A stretch of 64,000 nt of DNA from Labrys sp. WJW (GCF_001676615.1 NZ_LYXZ01000022.1:124001-188000); one strand, 5' to 3'. Numbered from the stretch's first letter, positions 44,382 through 54,005 are shown. The notes: generated by a model from the letters alone, not told the origin. Program-made: numbers and translations.

Positions 44382-45878
44382 ATGGAAAATCAATTCAGCT
44401 TATTGAAGCTGTCACGGTCGATGCGCCCCTATCTGCTCACGGCGCTTTTGTTCGTGCCATGCTATTTTCTGCAGGCCTATCTGGGCTGGCATAGCTATTC
44501 ATATTTTGTCTTTTTGCCGGCCGTTGTACTTGCAGAGGTTCTGTTCGGCTTCGGCATCGGCCTGTTTGCCATCCTGCTGACGGCCACCGTCGTCACGTTC
44601 CTGTTCATCCAGCCCTTCTATACGCTGTGGCTGGCCCCTGCCCAGCTTCCGGCGCTGGCTCTGTTCGCCCTCACGGCGATCCTGATCTTCGGCGCCTGCG
44701 AGGCGGTGCGCCTGCTGATCGACTATGTCACCGATCGCAGGCAGAACCCTCCAAAGCCCGTCGCAGCCAGCCCGGCGGTGAAGCCCAATCAGCGCGCCGT
44801 TTCCGTCGACATGTGGCGCGGCTTCGTGTTGTGCACGATCTTCATCAACCACATGCCCGGCAACCTTTTCGAGGTGATCACTTCGCGCAATTTCGGCCTG
44901 TCCGATTCGGCCGAGGCCTTTGTGTTTATGTCCGGCGTCGCCATGGCACTCGCCTATGGCCGCAAGTTCAATGCCGGCAAGGAGGCCGACGTCTCCCTGG
45001 CACTCGGCAAGCGGGCCGTGAAGCTCTATGGCGTGCATGTGCTGATGACGCTGGCCGGCATCGCGATCTTCGCGGCCGGTGCGTTGCATTGGCGGATGCC
45101 CGATCTGATGGCGATGCATGGCCGCGATCTCTACGTCCAGGACGCCGGCACCTTCCTGCTCGGCACGCTCTCGCTCGGCCATCAGATCGGCTATTTCAAC
45201 ATCCTGCCGCTCTATATCGCCCTGATCGCCCTGGTGCCGGCGCTGTTCTACCTGGCGCGGCTGCATATCGGCGTGATGCTGGCCGCCTCGGCACTGCTTT
45301 ACGTCCTCGCCCGCCATTACGGCTGGAACCTGCCATCCTGGCCGGTTGCCGGCGGCTGGTTCTTCAATCCCTTCACCTGGCAGTTCATGATGGCGATCGG
45401 CATCGCCGTCGGCCTGTTGCTGCAGCAGGGCCGCCTCGCGATCTCCAAGCCCCTGTTCGCCCTTGCCGGCCTGGTCGTCTTCGCGGGTGCCTTCGTCGTC
45501 ACCAATGGCTTCGGCCTGTCCTTCGGGGTGCGTGAGGCCGTCTATGGCTGGCTCGACCTCGACAAGACCAATCTCGGCCTTGGCCGCCTCCTGCATTTCC
45601 TCGGCATGGCCGCCTTTATCTACGGGCTGGGCATTTCGCCTAAGCTGGCGTCGCTGCGGGTGATGCAGCCGCTGATCATGCTCGGTCGCCACAGCCTGCT
45701 GGTGTTCTTCCTGCTCTCGCTGCTGGCCGGAGCCGGCCAGGTGGTGCTGATGACGGGCCATGACGCGCTCTGGATCCAGATCGCCCTCGTCTGCGGCGGC
45801 ATCGCCTTCCTGTGTGCCGCTGCCAAGTTCAGCGAGGCCGAAAAGGCGGCCGGCGGCCCGGTGATGGTGCGGGGCTGA
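44382..45878 (+). CDS. opgC: OpgC-type acyltransferase with extra N-terminal membrane domain
   Basis: 498 residues, integral membrane protein. Residues ~135-480 form the OpgC domain (VDMWRGFVLCTIFINHMPGN, SDSAEAFVFMSGVAMALAYG, later GRHSLLVFFLLSLLAG), which adds succinyl or similar groups to periplasmic glucans. Residues ~17-115 add about four helices (SYFVFLPAVVLAEVLFGFGI, then LLTATVVTFLFIQPFYTLW) resembling the DUF4118 sensor region of KdpD-type kinases. A charged, Pro-rich linker separates the two. This order is unusual. It is monocistronic. Confidence 0.82.
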   Translation: MENQFSLLKLSRSMRPYLLTALLFVPCYFLQAYLGWHSYSYFVFLPAVVLAEVLFGFGIGLFAILLTATVVTFLFIQPFYTLWLAPAQLPALALFALTAILIFGACEAVRLLIDYVTDRRQNPPKPVAASPAVKPNQRAVSVDMWRGFVLCTIFINHMPGNLFEVITSRNFGLSDSAEAFVFMSGVAMALAYGRKFNAGKEADVSLALGKRAVKLYGVHVLMTLAGIAIFAAGALHWRMPDLMAMHGRDLYVQDAGTFLLGTLSLGHQIGYFNILPLYIALIALVPALFYLARLHIGVMLAASALLYVLARHYGWNLPSWPVAGGWFFNPFTWQFMMAIGIAVGLLLQQGRLAISKPLFALAGLVVFAGAFVVTNGFGLSFGVREAVYGWLDLDKTNLGLGRLLHFLGMAAFIYGLGISPKLASLRVMQPLIMLGRHSLLVFFLLSLLAGAGQVVLMTGHDALWIQIALVCGGIAFLCAAAKFSEAEKAAGGPVMVRG

Positions 45879-46070
45879 ACCAGCCCCCGCCTCAGCCCAG
45901 CAAGGGCAGGATGGCCCGCGCCCCATCAACTCGCCGAGATAGACACCGAGAAGGAGGTGGCTGAAGATCGGCGTGCCGGCAGGATCGCTCGCTTTTCCAT
46001 TGTAAAAGCCGGCGGCCGGGCTATCTCTCGGCGCCGACCTACTGCAGGCAATGAGGGAAGCGGGACCGAC

Positions 46071-46514
46071 ATGCGGCTATGGCGATTGGCGCGGCGCCCC
46101 TTCCTGGCTCTCGACGGCAGCGGCGCGGAGCGCCATGGCGCCCGTTGGACGTCGCCGGGCCGGCCCGTCGTCAACTTCGCCTCGGAAGCGGCCCTCTCCG
46201 TCCTCATCGTCCTGCGTTATTTGCCGCGGGATCTGGAAGGGATCGACCAGGACTACCTGTTGGGCTGGACGGAGACCGAGGAAGAACCGGAGGACATTCC
46301 CTTCACGCCGGATCCGGTCGAGAAGCGGGCGAGGGGAGATGCATGGCTATCCTCAAACCGCTCCTTGCTCGCCTCGGTGCCCTCCGCCGTCCTGCCGGAA
46401 GCCCGGCTCATCCTGATGAATCCGAGACATCCCAAGGCGGGCTCGATCGCGCCGCTGACGGTGCGTCCCTTCAGTTTCGAGCTGTGCCTCAGCCTGCCTC
46501 CCATGCCGGCCTAG
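46071..46514 (+). CDS. RES-domain protein (NAD-degrading toxin type), orphan
   Basis: 147 residues from the ATG at 46071. The RES fold is recognisable: MRLWRLARRP, then HGARWTSPGRPVVNFASEAA (with the conserved Arg, Trp and Ser-Glu), and SLLASVPSAVLPEARLILMN near the C-terminus. RES toxins degrade or modify NAD+ or ADP-ribosylate targets and are normally encoded directly after an Xre/MbcA-type antitoxin. No such gene precedes it; the 192-base gap after opgC has at most a decayed trace (AEIDTEKEV in the same frame near 45930). The Tyr usual before the Ala-Ser-Glu motif is Phe. It may be inactive or unpaired. Confidence 0.78.
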   Translation: MRLWRLARRPFLALDGSGAERHGARWTSPGRPVVNFASEAALSVLIVLRYLPRDLEGIDQDYLLGWTETEEEPEDIPFTPDPVEKRARGDAWLSSNRSLLASVPSAVLPEARLILMNPRHPKAGSIAPLTVRPFSFELCLSLPPMPA

Positions 46515-46650
46515 GATCGATGCGACGTCCGCGACCGGATGGCGCACGCCGTCGTCCTCGGCTTCGTGTCGCGGGTTGCGACACGGCGTCTGGGCAATGA
46601 TGAGAACCCTGTCCTAGAGTACGCGCGGGCCGAACCAATAGAGCAACCAG

Positions 46651-47799
46651 ATGCGCCTCGGGCAGTGCTACAATTTTCACGATTTCCGTCGCATGGCCAG
46701 GCAGCGCCTGCCGGGACCGATCTTCGACTATATCGATGGCGGTGCTGACGACGAGGTGACCTATCGGCGCAACACCGCTGCCTTCGAGGCCTGCGACCTG
46801 GTGCCGAACGTGCTCCGCGGTGTGGCGGAAGTCGACATGTCCGTCACCGTGATGGGCCAGAAGCTGGCGATGCCGGTCTATTGTTCGCCGACGGCGCTGC
46901 AGCGCCTCTTCCACCATCAGGGCGAACGGGCCGTTGCGGCGGCAGCGGGAAAATACGGCACGATGTTCGGAGTGTCCTCGCTCGGCACCGTTAGCCTGGA
47001 GGAGGCGAGGCGGATCAGCGACGGGCCGCAGGTCTACCAGTTCTATTTCCACAGGGACCGGGGCCTGAACCGCGATATGATGGCACGCGCCAAGAGCGCC
47101 GGCGTGCAGGCGATGATGCTGACCGTCGACAGCATTACCGGCGGCAATCGGGAGCGTGACAAACGCACGGGATTCGCCATTCCCTTCAGGCTGACGCTCG
47201 CCGGCATGGCCCAGTTCGCGATCAAGCCGGCCTGGGCGATCAACTACCTGACCCATGAGAGCTTCCAGCTCCCCCAATTGCAGGAACACCTCAAGCTGGA
47301 CGGCGGGGCCCTGTCGATCAGCCGTTATTTCACCGAGATGCTCGACCCGTCCATGTCATGGGACGATGTGGCCGAGATGGTCAGGCATTGGAACGGGCCG
47401 TTCTGCCTGAAGGGTATCATGTCGGTCGAGGATGCACGGCGCGCGGCCGAAATCGGTTGCAGCGCGATCGTGCTTTCCAATCATGGCGGCCGCCAGCTCG
47501 ACGGCTCGCGCAGCGCCTTCGACCAGCTGGCTGAGATCGTCGATGCGGTGGGAGACCGGATCGACGTCATGATGGATGGCGGTGTCCAGCGCGGGACGCA
47601 TGTCCTCAAGGCTCTGTCCCTGGGAGCGAAGGCCGTCGGGCTGGGCCGCTATTACCTTTTCCCGCTTGCCGCCGGCGGGCAGCCCGCAGTCGAGCGCGCC
47701 CTGGACTTGATGCGGATCGAGATCGAACGCGGCATGAAGTTGATGGGCTGCACGTCCATCGCCCAGCTCACACGCCAGAACATTCGTTTGCGTTCCTGA
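46651..47799 (+). CDS. lldD: FMN-dependent alpha-hydroxy-acid dehydrogenase (lactate type)
   Basis: 382 residues. It oxidises L-lactate or a similar 2-hydroxy acid at the membrane with FMN. The start CYNFHDFRRMARQRLPGPIF and YIDGGADDEVTYRRN match LldD. The catalytic His is in VLSNHGGRQLDGSRSAF, and the FMN-phosphate loop is in MMDGGVQRGTHVLKAL and VGLGRYYLFPLAAGG. The ribosome site is weak. Glycolate oxidation is possible given the serine-cycle genes elsewhere (inference), but the sequence is closest to lactate dehydrogenases. Confidence 0.87.
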   Translation: MRLGQCYNFHDFRRMARQRLPGPIFDYIDGGADDEVTYRRNTAAFEACDLVPNVLRGVAEVDMSVTVMGQKLAMPVYCSPTALQRLFHHQGERAVAAAAGKYGTMFGVSSLGTVSLEEARRISDGPQVYQFYFHRDRGLNRDMMARAKSAGVQAMMLTVDSITGGNRERDKRTGFAIPFRLTLAGMAQFAIKPAWAINYLTHESFQLPQLQEHLKLDGGALSISRYFTEMLDPSMSWDDVAEMVRHWNGPFCLKGIMSVEDARRAAEIGCSAIVLSNHGGRQLDGSRSAFDQLAEIVDAVGDRIDVMMDGGVQRGTHVLKALSLGAKAVGLGRYYLFPLAAGGQPAVERALDLMRIEIERGMKLMGCTSIAQLTRQNIRLRS

Positions 47800-47800
47800 C

Positions 47801-47824
47801 GAAGCGCCGAAGAACAAGCGCTTC
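47801..47824. terminator. Hairpin between lldD and GH3 genes
   Basis: GAAGCGC (47801-47807)/GCGCTTC (47818-47824), directly after the lldD stop and before the GH3 3' end. Weak T content follows; a probable but modest terminator. Confidence 0.45.
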
Positions 47825-47864
47825 TTCCCGATTCACCGCGTACCCATCAAAGCCGTCGCAGCTC

Positions 47865-49994
47865 TCACAGTTTGAGCGTCACCCGGGTGTTCAGGAGCTG
47901 GCTGCGCCTGGCGCTCGAGCCCAGCTTGATCTCGAAATCGCCGGCTTCCAGCACCGGCTGCAGGTCCCGGCCGGGGAAAGCCAGGTCCCTCGCCGCCAAA
48001 GCGATGGTGACGGTGCCGCTTTGGCCGGGATCGAGGCTGATCTTGGCAAAACCCCGCAGTTCCAGCAGCGGCCGGGACAGGCTCGCCACCAGGTCATGCG
48101 TGAACAGGAACACGGTCTCCTGGGCGGCCCGCTTGCCGGTGTTAACAACCGTGGCGCTGACCTCGATGGTGTCGTTGGGGCCGAACACGGTCTTGCTCAC
48201 CTTCAGGCCGGACAGGCTGAAGGCGCCATAGGTCAGGCCATGGCCGAAGGGAAAGGCCGGCGCATTGGGAGCGTCGATATATTTGGAGGTGTAGTGGTCG
48301 TTCGGGTTGAAGGGGCGGCCCGTCGGGTATTGTTCGTAATAGAGGGGGGCCTGCCCGACCGCATCCGGCCAGCTCACCGGCAGGCGGCCGGACGGCGATT
48401 CCTCTCCCATCAGGAGATCGCCGATGGCGGGGCCGGCTTGTTCGCCAGGCCACCAGGCCATCAGCACGGCCGAGGCCTTGTGGAAGAGCCAGGGCAAGGT
48501 GAGCGGCCGGCCGGCGAAGAGCACCACGACCACCTTCTTGCCGAGCGCCAGGATGGCCTCGGCAAGTTCGCGTTGCTTGCCCGGCAGTTCGGGATGGGCG
48601 CGGCTGGCGGCTTCCCCGCTCATCGGTGCCGTCTCGCCCAGGCAGAGCACCACGGTGTCGGCAATGCGTGCCGCTTCCACCGCGGTGGCGATGCCGGACA
48701 TGTCGTCCGAGCTGATCTTAACGCCTTCGGCCTGCGCCACGACGGTGGCGACCTTGCCGAGGCTGGTGCGCAGGGTGATGCTATCTTCGGCGACCGAGGC
48801 GCCACCCCAGGGGCCGCGCATGTCGGCCTGGGCGTCGGCGAGCGGGCCGATCAGGGCGATACGCTCGGTGCGCGTGAGCGGCAGGGCCTCGTTGTAATTG
48901 GTGAGCAGGACGCAGGATTTGCGTGCCGCGTCGCGGGCGACCTCGTGATGGTCGATCTTGCCGGCCATGGCGGCCAGGGGTGCCGTGCCGCGCCGATAGG
49001 GCTGGTCGAACAGGCCGAGCCGCTCCTTGAGGGCGAGGACGCGTCCTACGCAGGCGTCGATCTCCGCCATGGTGATGAGGCCACGCGAGAGCGCCTCCGG
49101 CAGATGCTTGCGATAGGCGTTGGAGACCATGTCGATGTCGACGCCCGCCCGCAGGGAGAGGGCCGCGGCTTCTGCCAGGTCGCCGGCGACACCGTGGTTC
49201 AACAGTTCGGCCACTGCGTTGTAGTCGCTGATGATGACGCCGTCGAAGCCGAGCTTGTCGCGCAGCCAGCCCTTGAGCAACGGCTCATGCGCCGTCATCG
49301 GCATGCCGGCCAGGCTGTTGAAGGCGGGCATGATCGCGGCCACCCCCGCCTTCACCGCCGCCTCGAAGGGCGGCAGATAGATCTCGTGCAGAGCCCGGTC
49401 CGAAATGTCGACCGAGGCATATTCGCGCCCGGCGACCGGCGCGCCATAGGCACAGAAATGCTTGGCGGTGGCGGCGATCGAGCCGATGGCGGAGAGATCC
49501 GAGCCCTGGAATCCCTTGACCTTGGCGATCGCCATTTCGGCATTGAGCCAGGAATCCTCGCCTGCGCTTTCGACGATACGGCCCCAGCGAAGGTCCCTGG
49601 AGACATCGATCATCGGGGCGAAGGTCAAGGCGAGGCCGTCGTTCCAGGCTTCGACGGCCGCGATGCGCGCCGTGCGGGCCCAGGCGGCGCGATCGAACAT
49701 GGCGGCTTCCGCCAGCGGCACCGGGAAGGCCGTCTTGTGGCCATGGATGACGTCGAAGCCGAGCAGCAGCGGGATGCCGAGGCGCGATTCCTCCACGGCG
49801 ATGCGCTGGACCTCGTTGACGTGATCGACGCCGACCATGTTGAGCAGATTGCCGATATCGCCGGAACGGATGGCGTCGGGCGAGTCCCCGCCGAGCAGGG
49901 GGCCGGTCACCGCATAGCCCGAGGCAACCATATTGAGCTGGCCGAGTTTTTCTCGCAGCGTCATCTTGGACAGCAGGGTCTCGATGCGGCTCAT
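47865..49994 (-). CDS. Beta-glucosidase, glycoside hydrolase family 3
   Basis: 709 residues, three-domain GH3. The barrel has LLLGFDVIHGHKTAFPVPLA, LTFAPMIDVSRDLRWGRIVE, TAKHFCAYGAPVAGREYASV and the nucleophile Asp in FDGVIISDYNAVAEL. The middle alpha/beta domain has RKSCVLLTNYNEALPLTRTE and VVVVLFAGRPLTLPW; a C-terminal fibronectin-III-like domain follows FPFGHGLTYGAF. No signal peptide, so it is cytoplasmic. GAGGAG is 6 bases before the ATG. It releases glucose from beta-linked oligosaccharides. Divergent from the GH15 gene. Confidence 0.93.
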   Translation of the reverse strand: MSRIETLLSKMTLREKLGQLNMVASGYAVTGPLLGGDSPDAIRSGDIGNLLNMVGVDHVNEVQRIAVEESRLGIPLLLGFDVIHGHKTAFPVPLAEAAMFDRAAWARTARIAAVEAWNDGLALTFAPMIDVSRDLRWGRIVESAGEDSWLNAEMAIAKVKGFQGSDLSAIGSIAATAKHFCAYGAPVAGREYASVDISDRALHEIYLPPFEAAVKAGVAAIMPAFNSLAGMPMTAHEPLLKGWLRDKLGFDGVIISDYNAVAELLNHGVAGDLAEAAALSLRAGVDIDMVSNAYRKHLPEALSRGLITMAEIDACVGRVLALKERLGLFDQPYRRGTAPLAAMAGKIDHHEVARDAARKSCVLLTNYNEALPLTRTERIALIGPLADAQADMRGPWGGASVAEDSITLRTSLGKVATVVAQAEGVKISSDDMSGIATAVEAARIADTVVLCLGETAPMSGEAASRAHPELPGKQRELAEAILALGKKVVVVLFAGRPLTLPWLFHKASAVLMAWWPGEQAGPAIGDLLMGEESPSGRLPVSWPDAVGQAPLYYEQYPTGRPFNPNDHYTSKYIDAPNAPAFPFGHGLTYGAFSLSGLKVSKTVFGPNDTIEVSATVVNTGKRAAQETVFLFTHDLVASLSRPLLELRGFAKISLDPGQSGTVTIALAARDLAFPGRDLQPVLEAGDFEIKLGSSARRSQLLNTRVTLKL

Positions 49995-50238
49995 TACAAC
50001 TCCTCGTTCGGCAGACTTTCGCCGATCGCCGGATCGGCGGGGCCGATGCGCAAATCAGCCTCTCTTTCCTGCTTAACGCCTCGCCGCTTCTGTTCAACCC
50101 CCACCTTGGGTAGCATCACCGGAACGTTTTGGGGTTGGGCGGAATCGCCAAGAGTGTAAAGACACGTCGGAACAAAGAGTTAGAGCAAGAATGACGTTTC
50201 CCGCTAACGTGTTTTGCTCAGGGAATCGGAGAGAGAAG

Positions 50239-51567
50239 ATGAGCGTGATCACGGATCTGGATCGCTGGATCGAGCGGCAATACCCCATTGCCGTCCGGAA
50301 CATGCAGCTTGCCATCTCCGCCACGGCCACTGTGAAGGAGCGGCCGGGCTTCGGCCAGACCGTGACTCCAGTACGGGGCTCGGTGGTGGCGTCGCCCGTG
50401 CCGGCCTCCTACGATCCGGATCCCGACTATTTCTTTCACTGGTACCGCGACTCGGCCGTGGTGATCGACGCCCTCCGGCAGATCGATCCCCGCTGGCTCG
50501 ACAGCGACATGGCAGCGGCGCATTTCTGCGATTTCGTCGATTTCAGCCTGTCGCTCAACGCCCTCAGGGGCGCCGATTGGGTCGAGCACCCGGATTGGCG
50601 AGCCAGGGTCGCCGAGGACTATCGGCAATTCGTGCGCGAGGATGCGGATCTGGCCAGCGTGGTGGTCCGCGGCGAAACGCGGGTCAACCCGGACGGATCC
50701 CTCGACATCTCGCGCTGGAACCGCCCGCAATATGACGGTATCGCGGCCCGCGTGCTGACGGTGCTGCGCTGGGCCTCGGGCCGATCCTTCGGTGTCAGGC
50801 ATGACGATGCCGTCGCGACCCTGCTGGACGAGGACATCCGCTTCGTCCTCGCCCATTGGCGCGAGCCGAGCTACGACATCTGGGAGGAGGAAAAGGCGCA
50901 TCACTACTATACGCTGCGCATCGAGGCGGCGGCGCTGGAGGAGGGGGCCTCCTGGCTGGCGGCGCAGGGAGATGCCGCGACCGCCCAGCGCGCCCGGGCG
51001 GATGCCGCCGAGATCCAGGGCCGTCTCCATCATTTCTGGCAGCCCGAGGCAGGCTTCTACCGCTCCCGCCTGACCGAGGACGGCAAGCCGACGCCGAAGG
51101 ATCTCGACATCGCCGTCATCCTCGCCGCGATCCATGCCGGCGGTGCCCTGCCCACGCATTCGCCCCACGACACCCGGATGGAAGCGACGCTGGATCGCCT
51201 CGATGCGATCTTCGAAGAGGACTATGCGATCAACCGAGGCCGGCCGGAGGGACGCGGCATCGCCCTCGGCCGCTACCGGGGCGACGAATATTACTCCGGC
51301 GGGGCTTATTACTTCTCGACGCAGGCGGCGGCCGAATTCTGCTATCTGCGCGCGGCGGCCCTGCGTGCGGCGGATCCTGCCGCTGCCGATCGCCTGAAGG
51401 CGCGCGGGGACGCCTATCTCGAGACCATCCGCGCCTTCACGCCCGATGACGGGGAAATGTCCGAGCAGTTCGACCGGGTGACCGGCGAGCATACTTCCGC
51501 CAAGCATCTGGCCTGGAGCTATGCCGGTTTCATCACGGCGGTGGAGGCGCGGCGAAAGGCGGGGTGA
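50239..51567 (+). CDS. Glucoamylase-like enzyme, glycoside hydrolase family 15
   Basis: About 442 residues with an (alpha/alpha)6 barrel. Substrate-binding PDPDYFFHWYRDSAVVIDAL, general acid in SYDIWEEEKAHHYYTLR, and general base in DDGEMSEQFDRVTGE, all as in glucoamylases. The enzyme removes glucose from alpha-glucan ends. The ATG at 50239 is preceded by GGAGAGAGA; the frame is open to 50191. No signal peptide, so the protein is cytoplasmic, unlike fungal glucoamylases. Divergent from the GH3 gene, sharing a ~240-base control region. Confidence 0.88.
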   Translation: MSVITDLDRWIERQYPIAVRNMQLAISATATVKERPGFGQTVTPVRGSVVASPVPASYDPDPDYFFHWYRDSAVVIDALRQIDPRWLDSDMAAAHFCDFVDFSLSLNALRGADWVEHPDWRARVAEDYRQFVREDADLASVVVRGETRVNPDGSLDISRWNRPQYDGIAARVLTVLRWASGRSFGVRHDDAVATLLDEDIRFVLAHWREPSYDIWEEEKAHHYYTLRIEAAALEEGASWLAAQGDAATAQRARADAAEIQGRLHHFWQPEAGFYRSRLTEDGKPTPKDLDIAVILAAIHAGGALPTHSPHDTRMEATLDRLDAIFEEDYAINRGRPEGRGIALGRYRGDEYYSGGAYYFSTQAAAEFCYLRAAALRAADPAAADRLKARGDAYLETIRAFTPDDGEMSEQFDRVTGEHTSAKHLAWSYAGFITAVEARRKAG

Positions 51568-51704
51568 GCCGTCCGGCGCAAGCATGATTTCGATGACTTC
51601 TCCGGAAGACGCTCTATCCCAAATGGGACATGGCGTCGGCCCCGGCAGGGCTCCTACGATGACGGGCAAGCCGCTGAGGCGGTACCGGATCTGAGGGGAA
51701 GGCC

Positions 51705-52811
51705 TTGTCGAAGACGCTCACCACCACGCCGCGGCAGGATGGTTTCCGCGCGCCCGGCGAGTTCGAGCCGAAAGCCGGTTGCTGGCTGATCTGGCCCGAG
51801 CGGCCCGATACCTGGCGGCTGGGGGCCAAGCCGGCACAGAAGCTGTTCGCGAGGGTCGCCGCCGCGATCGCCGCAAGCGAGCCGGTCACGGTGATCGTCT
51901 CGGCGCGGCAGTGGCGTCATGCCCGGGCCTGCCTGCCCGACACGGTGCGGCTGGTCGAAATGTCGAGCAATGATTCCTGGCTGCGCGACAGCGGACCCAA
52001 TTTCGTGATCAACGACCAGGGCGAGGTGCGCGGCGTCGACTGGAGCTTCAACGCCTATGGCGGGCTGAATGGCGGGCTCTATTTCCCCTGGGACCTCGAT
52101 GACCAGCTTGCCCACAAGATCCTCGAAATGGAGGGAATGCACCGCTATCGCTCCAGCCTGATCGCCGAGGGCGGCGGCCTGCAATGCGACGGACAGGGCA
52201 CGCTGATCACCACCGCGCAATGCCTGCTCAATGCCAACCGCAACGGCCATCTCGGCCTTGCGGCGGTGGAGCAGCAGCTCGCCGACTATCTCGGCATCGA
52301 CACCATCGTCTGGCTGCCCCGAGGCTTCGCCTTCGACGAGACCGACGGCCATGTCGACGACATCTGCTGCTTCGTGCGCCCCGGTGAGGTGGTGCTGAGC
52401 TGGACCGACGAGAGAGACGACCCGCAATATGAGATCGTGCGCGAGGCCGAGGACGTGCTGCGCTCGGCGCGCGACGGCCGGGGCAGGGCGCTGAAAGTGC
52501 ACAAGCTGCCCCATCCCCTGCCGATCGAGGTCACGGCCGAGGAAAGCGAGGGCGTGGACCAGGTCGAGACGAGCTGGGCGCGGCCGGCGGGCAACCGCAT
52601 CGCGGCGAGCTACATCAACTACTATCCCGGCAACAGCGTGGTGGTAGTCCCCGAATTCGGCTGCGCCCTGGATCGTCCCGCCAAGGCCGTCCTGGCCGGG
52701 CTCTTCCCGGACCACGCCATCGTCGGAATCGAGAATTCCCGCGAGATCCTGCTCGGCGGCGGCAATGTCGCCTGCATCACGCTGCCCGTCTATGCCGGCC
52801 GTCACGGCTAG
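51705..52811 (+). CDS. aguA: Agmatine deiminase
   Basis: 368 residues. It converts agmatine to N-carbamoylputrescine in the polyamine pathway. Guanidine-modifying fold: FEPKAGCWLIWPERPDTWRL at the start, NDSWLRDSGPNFVINDQGEV, the His in DETDGHVDDICCFV and the nucleophile Cys in LLGGGNVACITLP. It starts with TTG at 51705, behind AGGGGAAGG, which fixes this rare start. The carbamoylputrescine amidase (AguB) is not adjacent. The next gene, 70 bases on, is a polyamine-binding protein, so the two likely share polyamine metabolism. Confidence 0.93.
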   Translation: MSKTLTTTPRQDGFRAPGEFEPKAGCWLIWPERPDTWRLGAKPAQKLFARVAAAIAASEPVTVIVSARQWRHARACLPDTVRLVEMSSNDSWLRDSGPNFVINDQGEVRGVDWSFNAYGGLNGGLYFPWDLDDQLAHKILEMEGMHRYRSSLIAEGGGLQCDGQGTLITTAQCLLNANRNGHLGLAAVEQQLADYLGIDTIVWLPRGFAFDETDGHVDDICCFVRPGEVVLSWTDERDDPQYEIVREAEDVLRSARDGRGRALKVHKLPHPLPIEVTAEESEGVDQVETSWARPAGNRIAASYINYYPGNSVVVVPEFGCALDRPAKAVLAGLFPDHAIVGIENSREILLGGGNVACITLPVYAGRHG

Positions 52812-52881
52812 CGAGCTTCAAACCGGCCATCTCTGTTCCGATCCGATCGGAAGTGCCCTGGAAGCTGCCAAGGAGGTTCAC

Positions 52882-53985
52882 ATGCGCTCCCTGCTTCGTT
52901 CGATTGCCCTTGCTGCAGGTCTTGCCATTATCGGCTTCGCGCCGGTCCAGGCCGAGGACGAGACGGTAGTCAACGTCTACAATTGGACGGACTACATCGC
53001 CCCCGACACGGTGGAGAAATTCCAGAAGGAGACCGGCATCAAGGTCGCCTACGACAATTACGACGGCAACGAGATGCTGGAGACCAAACTGCTGGCCGGT
53101 CGTTCCGGCTATGACGTGGTATATCCCTCCGCCTTTCCCTTCCTCAGGAACCAGATCAAGGCCGAGACCCTGCAGCCCTTGCGGCGCGATGCCATGCCCA
53201 ATGCCGCCAAGGTCGACCCTCAGGTGCTGGCCCTGATTGCAAAGGCAGACCCCGGCAACCAGCACGCCATGCCTTACATGGGCGTGACCGACGGCATCGG
53301 TTACAATGTCGAGGCCATCAAGCGCCGCATGCCGGATGCGCCCGTCGATTCCTTCGCCATGATCTTCGACCCGGCGATCGTCCAGCGCTTCGCCGATTGC
53401 GGCGTTGCCATGATCGATGCGCCGACCGAGGTGATTCCGATGGCGCTGGCCTATCTCAAGCTCGATCCGCATTCGACCGCTCCGGACGATCTCGCCAAGG
53501 CCGAGACCCTGCTGAAGAAGGTGCGGCCCTTCATCCGCTATTTCCATTCCTCGCGCTACATCAACGATCTGGCCAATGGCGACATTTGCCTGGCGCTGGG
53601 CTGGTCAGGCGATATCCTGCAGGCCAAGACGCGCGGAGCGGCGGCGGCCAAGCCGGTCGAGGTGGCCTATGCCATTCCGCGGGAGGGCACGCTGGTGAAT
53701 TTCGACACCATGGCCGTGCCCAAGGACGCGCCGCATCCCGACAACGCCATGCGCTGGATCGACTTCAATCTTCGGCCGGACATCGCGGCGGCCAATTCCA
53801 ATTTCATATCCTATGCCAATGCGGTGCCGGAAGCGCGGCCATTGCTGACCGAGGCGATTGCCAAGGACCCCGGCATCTATCCGCCGGAGGACGTGAAGGC
53901 GCGGCTGTTCGTGGTGACCAATTCCGACGTGGCGGTGCTGCGCCGCCAGACCAGGGCCTGGACGCGGATCCTGACGGGGCAGTGA
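52882..53985 (+). CDS. Spermidine/putrescine-binding protein, PotF type
   Basis: About 367 residues from the ATG at 52882, preceded by AAGGAGG. A signal peptide (SIALAAGLAIIGFAPVQAED) is followed by the periplasmic binding-protein fold typical of PotD/PotF: VNVYNWTDYIAPDTVEKFQ, LAGRSGYDVVYPSAFPFL, and ALGWSGDILQAKT. It captures polyamines for an ABC importer, but no permease or ATPase gene lies in the window. It probably cooperates with a transporter elsewhere or acts as a sensor. It follows aguA closely on the same strand. Confidence 0.9.
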   Translation: MRSLLRSIALAAGLAIIGFAPVQAEDETVVNVYNWTDYIAPDTVEKFQKETGIKVAYDNYDGNEMLETKLLAGRSGYDVVYPSAFPFLRNQIKAETLQPLRRDAMPNAAKVDPQVLALIAKADPGNQHAMPYMGVTDGIGYNVEAIKRRMPDAPVDSFAMIFDPAIVQRFADCGVAMIDAPTEVIPMALAYLKLDPHSTAPDDLAKAETLLKKVRPFIRYFHSSRYINDLANGDICLALGWSGDILQAKTRGAAAAKPVEVAYAIPREGTLVNFDTMAVPKDAPHPDNAMRWIDFNLRPDIAAANSNFISYANAVPEARPLLTEAIAKDPGIYPPEDVKARLFVVTNSDVAVLRRQTRAWTRILTGQ

Positions 53986-54005
53986 AGCTGTCGTGAGAAG
54001 ACGCC

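Noticed and set aside
48021..50159. 712-codon open frame antisense to the GH3 gene
   Set aside because: GH3 has all family motifs; the antisense product is rich in His, Gly and Asp with no recognisable fold.
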